DNA from: JBFLXN01 sp040755715 [NCBI: Candidatus Edwardsbacteria bacterium]
Lineage (GTDB): Bacteria; Edwardsbacteria; AC1; JBFLXN01
Reading direction: 5' to 3'
Assembly (NCBI GenBank): GCA_040755715.1
Contig: JBFLXN010000017.1
Location: 1-26,850 of the forward strand
DNA: 26,850 nucleotides
Position 1 is the first letter of the stretch. Every line of letters begins with the position of its first letter. Shown piece after piece: positions 20,736 through 26,850 of the stretch. The notes under the pieces were generated by a model. That model saw only the letters and a list, made by a program, of their open reading frames with translations, had not been told where the DNA came from and ran no database searches. Made by a program: the position numbers and the translations under genes.

Positions 20736-22574
20736 ATGAACCAAAGTCTTCTCCCCAAGATAGAAAACCTGCCACAAAAACCCGGCGTTTATTTGTTTAA
20801 GGACACCAAAGGAAATATTATTTATATTGGCAAGGCGAAATCACTCTATGAGAGAATAAGAAATCACTTCCAAAATCCTTTTGAGAAATTTTCTGTGCAA
20901 ACTTGTAATTTTGATTACATTGTTACTGATTCTGAGATTGAGGCTTTGATTTTGGAAGCCAGTCTGATTAAACGCTATCTGCCCCGCTATAATATTCGCC
21001 TCAAAGACGATAAGAAATTTCCCTATATTAAAATAACCAACGAACCGTTTCCCCGAGTCTATTGGACAAGGAATTTGAAGGAAGAAGACAGTTCAAAACT
21101 TTTTGGTCCTTACACCAACGCTAAGGCAATGCGTCAGACCCTGAAATTAGTAAGAAAAATTTTCCCTGTGAGGAGCTGTAAGTTATATTTGCCCAGTTCA
21201 CGGAAAATAAGAGCCTGCTTGAATTTCCATCTGGGACGCTGTTATGCCCCTTGTGAAGGAAGAGTTGATTCAGAAACTTATCAGACAGCAGTTGAACAAG
21301 TCTATAAATTTCTTTCAGGAAAGATGAAAGGACTTCTCCAAAATCTTAGAGAAAAGATGCAAGAGAATGCTGAAGAAGAAAATTTTGAAGCGGCCGCTAA
21401 ATACCGGGACCAATTGAAAGCAGTAGAGAAGGTAATGGAGAAACAAAAGGTTCTCTTGAGTGATGAGAAAGATAGGGACTTATTTGCGTTAGCCATCTCA
21501 GAGGAGCAAGCTTGCGTCGTAGTATTCCAAGTAAGAGAGGGAAGATTGATTGGGAAAGAAGACTATCGGCTGAAAGGGGTAGGAGAAAAAAAACCTTCGG
21601 AAATTATTTCCGCCTTTTTGGAGCAATATTATCTTAAGAATTCATTTCTGCCAGAGGAAATCATTGTAGAGCAGGAAATAGAAGAGAAAACCTGGCTTGA
21701 ATCTTGGCTCAATCAGAGAAACGAAGATTTGCGGGTTATTACTTCTCCAAAAGGAGAAGTATTTAAATTATTACAGATGGCTAAAAAGAATGCCGAATTG
21801 ATTTTAGAAGAAGAGCAAATTCAACGAGAGGGACGAATCCCATCAGCAATTTTGGAATTGCAGAAAATCTTTCATCTTTCCACGCCACCTCGCCAGATTG
21901 TGGCGTTTGATATTTCTAATCTTGGCACAAGCGACGCTGTGGGTTCGCTCGTCTTCTTTAGTGACGGTAAACCTAAAAAGAGTGAATACAGGCGATTTAA
22001 AGTCAAATCGGTCCAGGGACAAGACGATTTTGCAATGATGAAAGAAGTGGTCAGCAGATACTTTACAAGATTGAATGAAGAAAAAAAGGAGCGACCTGAT
22101 TTAGTTTTAGTTGATGGCGGTATAGGGCAACTTAACGCCGCTTTGAATTCTCTTGAGGAACTTGGTTTTGCTGACCAACCTGTTCTTGGATTAGCCAAAA
22201 GATTAGATGAAATCTATTTACCCCGCACCTATCCTAAAACGATGCCTTACCACTGTGGAGGAAAGGTGCGGGGTTTGCCCGATGAGTCAAAAAGTATTAT
22301 GATTCCCAGAGATTCGCAGGCATTGAGATTACTCAAGCATTTGCGAGATGAAGCCCATCGGTTTGCCATTACTTACCATCGCACCTTGCGTCATAAAAAA
22401 ACACGAATTTCAGAGTTGGATAAAATAAAAGGGATTGGGACCAAAAGAAAGTCTCTGCTGTTGACAAAATTTGGTTCACTGAGTCAATTGAAGAAGACTT
22501 CCTTACAAGAAATTACTGAACTCCTTGGGGAGAAGGTGGGGAGGATGGTCTATGACAGCCTGCACTCTTTCTGA
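20736..22574 (+). CDS. uvrC: Excinuclease ABC subunit C
   Basis: UvrC makes both incisions in nucleotide excision repair. The 612-residue product has the N-terminal GIY-YIG nuclease (PGVYLFKD...IIYIGKAKSLYERI), the Cys-rich CLNFHLGRCYAPCEG, the UVR helix pair (NFEAAAKYRDQLKAVEK), an RNase H-like C-terminal nuclease (FDISNLGTSDAVGSLV, VDGGIGQLNAAL) and a helix-hairpin-helix end (IKGIGTKRKSLL). ATG 20736 gives the family N-terminus; ATG 20691 lies in a repeat and has no ribosome site. Residues about 496-514 (RTYPKTMPYHCGGKVRGLP) are extra between DEIYLP and DESKSIMIPRDS, matching a 53-bp element. The gene appears otherwise intact. Confidence 0.96.
   Translation: MNQSLLPKIENLPQKPGVYLFKDTKGNIIYIGKAKSLYERIRNHFQNPFEKFSVQTCNFDYIVTDSEIEALILEASLIKRYLPRYNIRLKDDKKFPYIKITNEPFPRVYWTRNLKEEDSSKLFGPYTNAKAMRQTLKLVRKIFPVRSCKLYLPSSRKIRACLNFHLGRCYAPCEGRVDSETYQTAVEQVYKFLSGKMKGLLQNLREKMQENAEEENFEAAAKYRDQLKAVEKVMEKQKVLLSDEKDRDLFALAISEEQACVVVFQVREGRLIGKEDYRLKGVGEKKPSEIISAFLEQYYLKNSFLPEEIIVEQEIEEKTWLESWLNQRNEDLRVITSPKGEVFKLLQMAKKNAELILEEEQIQREGRIPSAILELQKIFHLSTPPRQIVAFDISNLGTSDAVGSLVFFSDGKPKKSEYRRFKVKSVQGQDDFAMMKEVVSRYFTRLNEEKKERPDLVLVDGGIGQLNAALNSLEELGFADQPVLGLAKRLDEIYLPRTYPKTMPYHCGGKVRGLPDESKSIMIPRDSQALRLLKHLRDEAHRFAITYHRTLRHKKTRISELDKIKGIGTKRKSLLLTKFGSLSQLKKTSLQEITELLGEKVGRMVYDSLHSF
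22221..22273 (+). repeat. 53-bp palindromic element inserted in frame in uvrC
   Basis: The ends CCCCGCACC and GGTGCGGGG are perfect inverted repeats. The sequence is 92% identical (4 differences) to the reverse complement of 18825-18877. Flanking TTACCC (upstream, overlapping the first bases) and TTGCCC (downstream) encode Leu-Pro on both sides and may be remains of a target duplication, making the added length a multiple of 3. Confidence 0.88.
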
Positions 22575-22667
22575 ATTTATAGATTTGCGGTGAGGTGGTC
22601 TACCGCGCCCGAAGAAATTGGAAAAATATTGCCCAACTTTAACTGTAAATTTGAATAAGGTTTTGCT

Positions 22668-23369
22668 ATGACGAAAGAGCCAAAATATCCCAAAGCAATT
22701 TATAACTGGCCTGAAGATGAGAGACCACGAGAGCGACTTTTAAAATTCGGTGCTGATAAACTTTCTGATACAGAACTTTTGGCAATTCTTTTAAGGGTTG
22801 GTTCAAGTGGTAAAAGTGCTGTTGATATGGCAAGAGAATTGATGAACGAATTCGCAACTTTTAGGAATATTGACTCAAAAGGGTTTTCTGAACTGAAAAG
22901 GAAAGGATTAGGCATTGCTAAAATTACACAGATAAAAGCAGCCTTTGAAATTGGCAAAAGATTTCTTAAAGAAAAAAGTTTGACTAAAATCAAGGTTAAA
23001 ACCAGTAAGGATATAGTTGATTATTTTATTCCTTATTTGAGGGATATGAAAAAAGAAGTTTTCAAAGCGGTTTTACTTGATGGAAAGAATAAAATAATCA
23101 AAGATGTCACCATATCAGAAGGAACACTTACCAAAAGCATTGTCCATCCGAGAGAAGTTATAAAAGAAGCACTTGCAGAATCAGGAGCAGCACTGGTGCT
23201 TATTCACAATCACCCAAGCGGTGAACCACGACCAAGCCAAGACGATATATAAATAACCAACCGCATAATCTCTGCCTGTGAGCTTGTGGGAATAAAGGTT
23301 TTAGACCATGTAATCATTGGCGATAACAATTATTTTAGTTTTTTCAATGAAGGACTTATTAAGGAGTAA
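22668..23369 (+). pseudogene. radC: RadC/JAMM-family protein interrupted by a nonsense codon
   Basis: RadC proteins have an N-terminal helix-hairpin-helix-like part and a JAMM metallo-domain and are often near mobile or defence genes. The frame 22668-23252 contains RPRERLLKFGADKLSDTELLAILLRVG and the JAMM motif LIHNHPSGEPRPSQDD, then a TAA (23250-23252). The same frame continues ITNRIISACELVGIKVLDHV and ends FFNEGLIKE at TAA 23367-23369, as an intact RadC would. One base change (for example GAA to TAA) explains this. The metal ligands are before the stop, but about 38 C-terminal residues are lost. A sequencing error or very recent mutation is possible. Confidence 0.8.
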
Positions 23370-23373
23370 TCAA

Positions 23374-24264
23374 ATGTCAAAAACCACTTTTATTGATGCA
23401 GCGTACCAAATCTTGAAAGAAAAAAGCATACCCTTAACTGCAGAAGAAATAACAAGAATTGCACTTGAAAGGAATCTTATAGAAACCTCAGGTAAAACTC
23501 CGGTAGCAAGTATGGGGGCAAGAATTTATATGGATATCAAGAGAAACGGCGATAATTCATTATTTACAAGAATTGAGCGTGGGAAGTTTGGTTTAAGAGA
23601 ATGGGGAGAAAATCAAACGGGGCAAAAAGTTTATAAAAAAGGTGGTTTTAAAAATGTGGCTTATGAGATATTAAAATTGGAAAATAAGCCTTTAAGTTTC
23701 CAAGAAATTACAGAAATTGCCAAAAAGAGAAATTTACTTACATCTTCAGGGAAGACTCCCGAAGCTACAATGGGGGCACAGCTATATACAGACATTAATA
23801 AATTTGGCGACAGATCACTTTTTATTCAATTGGGTAAAAATAAGTTTGGTCTAAGAGAATGGAATATTGAAGTACTAAAAGATGATATTCAGAAGCAGGA
23901 GGAGGAAATCTTTATTCCTGAGAAAAAGCGCTCTATTGTTGGTGATCCAATTAACTTTGAAGGGTTGATTTATGGCCCTCTCAATGAAAATGGAGTAATA
24001 TTCTTATTCAGTAAAATTCATGACAAACTTGGAATAAATATTGAGGCAATTCAAGCCACTTATCCTGATGCTAAGGCTCGTAGAAAAACGGCCAAAGGTT
24101 GGGAAGATATTTGGGTTGAATTTGAATACAAGAGTTCCCAATTCAAAATTCATAAACATGACCCAAAAGAATGTGACATAATTGTTTGCTGGGAACATGA
24201 CTGGAAAGAATGTCCTATTGAAGTTATTGAATTAAAATCTGTAATACAAAAATTAAAGGAGTAG
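23374..24264 (+). CDS. Double HARE-HTH protein with a possible nuclease-like C-terminal domain
   Basis: The 296-residue product has two tandem HARE-HTH winged-helix domains (about 5-78 and 92-163), each with the pattern SGKTP-[V/E]A-[S/T]MGA followed by KFGLREW. HARE-HTH domains occur in restriction and chromatin proteins and are proposed to link DNA modification to other functions. A hydrophilic linker leads to a C-terminal domain (about 195-296) with VEFEYKSSQF, HKHD, CDIIVCWEHDW and CP; the acidic and His residues suggest a PD-(D/E)XK-like or other nuclease fold, but I cannot assign it. AAGGAG (23361-23366) sets ATG 23374; the longer frame from 23317 overlaps radC. It ends five bases before the methylase-nuclease gene, so the two are almost certainly co-expressed. 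Confidence 0.75.
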   Translation: MSKTTFIDAAYQILKEKSIPLTAEEITRIALERNLIETSGKTPVASMGARIYMDIKRNGDNSLFTRIERGKFGLREWGENQTGQKVYKKGGFKNVAYEILKLENKPLSFQEITEIAKKRNLLTSSGKTPEATMGAQLYTDINKFGDRSLFIQLGKNKFGLREWNIEVLKDDIQKQEEEIFIPEKKRSIVGDPINFEGLIYGPLNENGVIFLFSKIHDKLGINIEAIQATYPDAKARRKTAKGWEDIWVEFEYKSSQFKIHKHDPKECDIIVCWEHDWKECPIEVIELKSVIQKLKE

Positions 24265-24269
24265 ACCTT

Positions 24270-26732
24270 ATGCCTGAAAAAGAATATAAACCAACTGAAG
24301 AACTTGAAGCTAAAGAAGGATATGTTAAAGACCCTGTTTCAGGTAGGCTTGTAAAAATAACCCCGGAAAGAGTGGAAGCAAAAATTGTTTTTGCTCAAAG
24401 ACTTCTAAGTGAATACGGGTACTCAAAAGAGCAGATTCAAACTTTCCCAGAGTTTTATATTCAAAAAGGAAGCACAAAGATTGGCCCCGCTGATATAGTA
24501 ATCTTTAAAGATAATAAAAAGACCTTTGACAATATTTATCTTATTGTTGAGACAAAGAGAAAAGACAAAAAAGATGGAATAAAACAACTTAAAAGTTATA
24601 TTGACCCTACTCCTGCTGAGGGTGGAGTTTGGTTTAACGGCAGTGAAATAGTCTATGTTAGAGCAATAAGAAAACCACCTTCCTATACCCCTGAATTGGT
24701 CGAATGGCGTAATATACCTAAAAAAGGACAGTCCTGGGAAGAAATAGGAAAATATAAAACTGGCAATGAACTAATACCTGCTCGAAATCTAAAATCAATC
24801 TTCAAGGTTATTTATTATCATCTCTATACCAATAGCAATCTTCCCAGAGCTGAGAGGCTCGGCGGAGAAATGATCCGTTTAATATTCTGCAAAATTTATG
24901 ACGAAATCCATAACTATAAAGATTTGAAATTTAAAGCTGGTGCAGAAGAACTTGACGAGAGAGTTGCCGAACGGATAAAGGGGTTATTTGAAAAGGTCAA
25001 AACTGAATATCAAGATGTTTTTGAGGAGGACGAAAAACTTCTGTTAGATACGAAATCCATTGCTTATGTTGCTAGTCAATTGCAAAATTATAGTCTATTA
25101 AAGACTGATAAGGATGCTGTTGGAGATGCTTTTGAGGTATTTATTGGACCTGCCTTGCGAGGAGAAAAAGGCCAATTTTTTACTCCAAGAAATGTAGTCC
25201 GTTTATGTGTTGAGATACTAGATCCAAAGCCTGATGAAAAAGTGATTGATCCTGCCTGTGGCTCAGGTGGGTTCTTAATAGTCGCTTTAGAACATATCTG
25301 GAAAAAGATAGAAGAAAAGTACAAACATCTTCCAGAGGGAAAGGTTGGAAGTATAAAGACTGAGGTAGCCTCAAAGAATTTTTATGGAATTGACAAAGAA
25401 TTTGACTTGGCTAAGGTTAGCAAGGCGTATATGGCAATTGTCGGGGACGGGCGTGGAGGAATCTTTTGCGCTGATAGTTTAGTAAGTCCTGAAGAATGGA
25501 CACCGATCCAGCGAGAAAAAATTAAACTTGGCTCTTTTGATGTTCTGTTAACCAATCCACCTTTTGGTTCCAAAATACCCATTACTAGTAAATCACTTCT
25601 TGAGCAATATGAACTCGGTTTTAAATGGAAACTTGATAAAAAGACTGGCAAGTGGGAAAGAACTGATAAAATTTTGGATAAACAAGTCCCTCAAATACTG
25701 TTTATCGAAAGATGCTTACAATTATTAAAACCTGGCGGAAGAATGGGAATTGTGCTTCCAGAAGGAGTATTTGGAAATCCTACAGATAGATATATTTTTG
25801 AATATATTTTTGAAAATGCGAAGGTTTTATCAATTGTTAGTTGTCCTCATGAAACATTTCAGCCAAGCACTCATACCAAGACAAGTGTTTTATTCCTCGA
25901 AAAGGCCAGAAACAATAAAAAGGATTATAATTTTTTCATGGCAATAGCAGAAAAAGCTGGACATGATAAAAATGGTAAGGTGATATACAAAATGAATGAA
26001 GATGGAGAGTACATCTTAGACCAAGATGGTAGACCGGTAGTTGATGACGATTTTCCTATTATAACTGAGCGATATAAAGAATTTAAAAGTAATAAAGATA
26101 TGTTGAGAAATTATAGTCATCTGGGTTTTACATTCCCCTTTGTGGCTGTTAAAAATTATATTGTAATACCAGAATATTATAACCCAGACATAGAAAAAGA
26201 ATTGAAGGCTTTAGAGTCCACTGGTGATTATGAATTGGTTAGTATTCAATCTTTGATAGATAAGAAAATTATATCTATTAAAAGAGGGAATGAGATTGGG
26301 TCGAGATTTTATGGACTAGGAGAGGTTCCTTTTGTAAGAACAACTGATATTGTAAATTGGGAAATAAAAATTGATCCAGTAAAGTGTATCCCTGAAGAGG
26401 TTTATAATAAATACAAGCGAAAACAAGATGTTAAACCGGAGGATATTTTATTAGTCAATGATGGGACTTTTTTGATTGGCAGAAATGCAATAGTTACCGA
26501 ACTTGATACAAAAATTGTTATACAAAGCCATATTCGTAAGATACGAGTATTAGAACCGACCGAAATAGATCCTTATCTCTTATTCTATTTATTAAATACA
26601 AAAATTGCAAAAAAACAAGTTGATGCCAAAACATTCATTCAAGCGACTATTTCAACTCTCGGTAATAGATTGAGTGAAATTGTTTTGCCAATTCCAAAAG
26701 AGAAAAAAGTAAAAGAAAGTTTAGCTATATGA
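24270..26732 (+). CDS. Single-chain restriction-modification protein (HsdR-type nuclease, N6-adenine methylase, specificity domain)
   Basis: The 820-residue protein joins three activities. Residues about 30-135 form an HsdR N-terminal nuclease: PADIVIF with D75, VETK with E94/K96 and the QxxxY motif Q106-Y110. Residues about 175-640 form an HsdM-like methylase: QFFTPRNVVRL, AdoMet motif DPACGSGGF (327-335) and catalytic NPPF (429-432). Residues about 640-820 resemble one type I target-recognition half (IPEYYNPD, VPFVRTTDIVNW, LVNDGTFLIG, TLGNRLSEIVLPIP). No helicase motor is present, so it resembles type IIG enzymes, which cut near the site and methylate it. The C-terminus ends soon after VLPIPKEKK and may be slightly short. 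Confidence 0.88.
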   Translation: MPEKEYKPTEELEAKEGYVKDPVSGRLVKITPERVEAKIVFAQRLLSEYGYSKEQIQTFPEFYIQKGSTKIGPADIVIFKDNKKTFDNIYLIVETKRKDKKDGIKQLKSYIDPTPAEGGVWFNGSEIVYVRAIRKPPSYTPELVEWRNIPKKGQSWEEIGKYKTGNELIPARNLKSIFKVIYYHLYTNSNLPRAERLGGEMIRLIFCKIYDEIHNYKDLKFKAGAEELDERVAERIKGLFEKVKTEYQDVFEEDEKLLLDTKSIAYVASQLQNYSLLKTDKDAVGDAFEVFIGPALRGEKGQFFTPRNVVRLCVEILDPKPDEKVIDPACGSGGFLIVALEHIWKKIEEKYKHLPEGKVGSIKTEVASKNFYGIDKEFDLAKVSKAYMAIVGDGRGGIFCADSLVSPEEWTPIQREKIKLGSFDVLLTNPPFGSKIPITSKSLLEQYELGFKWKLDKKTGKWERTDKILDKQVPQILFIERCLQLLKPGGRMGIVLPEGVFGNPTDRYIFEYIFENAKVLSIVSCPHETFQPSTHTKTSVLFLEKARNNKKDYNFFMAIAEKAGHDKNGKVIYKMNEDGEYILDQDGRPVVDDDFPIITERYKEFKSNKDMLRNYSHLGFTFPFVAVKNYIVIPEYYNPDIEKELKALESTGDYELVSIQSLIDKKIISIKRGNEIGSRFYGLGEVPFVRTTDIVNWEIKIDPVKCIPEEVYNKYKRKQDVKPEDILLVNDGTFLIGRNAIVTELDTKIVIQSHIRKIRVLEPTEIDPYLLFYLLNTKIAKKQVDAKTFIQATISTLGNRLSEIVLPIPKEKKVKESLAI

Positions 26733-26760
26733 AACGGCATAAATTTTGGTAAAATATTTG

Positions 26761-26789
26761 TTGACATTTTAATAGAAAAATGTTATAAT
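26761..26789 (+). promoter_or_regulatory. Consensus sigma70 promoter for the gene at the right edge
   Basis: TTGACA (26761-26766) and TATAAT (26784-26789) are both perfect consensus hexamers with a 17-base spacer, the best promoter in the window. Confidence 0.88.
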
Positions 26790-26793
26790 ACTT

Positions 26794-26815
26794 CCAGAAT
26801 AAACTTATATTCTGG
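26794..26815 (+). promoter_or_regulatory. Perfect 8-bp inverted repeat between promoter and start codon
   Basis: CCAGAATA-AACTTA-TATTCTGG starts about where transcription would begin. The last GG of the right arm is part of the GGAGG ribosome site (26814-26818), so the RNA hairpin could hide it, or the DNA palindrome could bind a repressor. Confidence 0.6.
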
Positions 26816-26823
26816 AGGTAAAT

Positions 26824-26850
26824 ATGCTTATAAAATGGCAACGCAGAGTA
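26824..26850 (+). CDS. 5' end of a gene cut by the right window edge
   Basis: ATG 26824 follows GGAGG with good spacing and encodes MLIKWQRRV before the sequence ends. A short start of this kind occurs in some Hsp20 proteins, but nine residues cannot identify a product. Confidence 0.5.

Noticed and set aside
11362-23252. Possible stop-codon reassignment (in-frame TAG in the transposase, TAA in radC)
   Set aside because: Two different codons are involved and all other genes use TAA, TAG and TGA as normal ends; ordinary nonsense mutations explain both.
23317-23373. Longer start for the HARE-HTH protein
   Set aside because: It overlaps the end of the radC frame and has no ribosome site; AAGGAG fits ATG 23374.

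Overview
The window looks like a chromosomal contig from an uncultured anaerobic, Gram-negative-type bacterium. The style suggests the candidate WOR-3 / FCB neighbourhood: low G+C, a class III (oxygen-sensitive) ribonucleotide reductase, a secreted protein ending in a 'YQNYPNPF' FlgD-like sorting domain, and many small dispersed palindromes. The phylum is an inference from gene style, not a computed placement. Apart from an 8-codon start at the left edge, all genes I can support are on the + strand. I see no tRNA, rRNA or CRISPR array.

Layout. 1-4040: an NrdR box lies in the spacer of a sigma70-like promoter, followed by nrdR, nrdD and an overlapping NapH-like membrane 4Fe-4S protein. 4087-8566: an internally deleted M1-type peptidase remnant, a PaaI-type thioesterase, rimO, and a secreted GH18 protein. 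8658-10991: an aromatic/histidine ammonia-lyase and an exported DJ-1/PfpI protein. 11019-13015: a decayed accessory zone with REP-like hairpins around a dead Y1 (RAYT-like) transposase, a degenerate Cys-rich ORF, a frameshifted membrane protein and a frameshifted RHS core fragment. 13018-22574: housekeeping and stress genes (SAM hydrolase family, hsp20, lon, a GT9 glycosyltransferase, an FmdB zinc ribbon, HU, a 31-aa AURKAIP1/COX24-like basic protein, rtcB, uvrC). 22668-26732: a defence-like block with a radC split by one stop codon, a protein with two HARE-HTH domains plus a possible nuclease-like domain, and a single-chain restriction-modification protein (HsdR-type nuclease, N6-adenine methylase, target recognition). 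A strong promoter and hairpin then lead into a gene cut by the right edge.

The most striking property is the load of small dispersed repeats, several of them sitting in frame inside conserved genes. A 53-bp palindrome is present between genes (18825-18877) and, 92% identical in inverse orientation, inside uvrC (22221-22273), where it adds about 19 residues. A 62-bp imperfect palindrome lies inside the TRAM region of rimO. A composite palindrome sits in the signal-peptide region of the GH18 gene, whose C-terminal domain also carries three 7-bp-period arrays and a further small palindrome. Intergenic gaps hold period-7 and period-8 imperfect palindromes. The best candidate for an under-described system is the HARE-HTH plus single-chain RM pair. 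The best candidate for an under-described genome process is the in-frame spread of palindromic elements.
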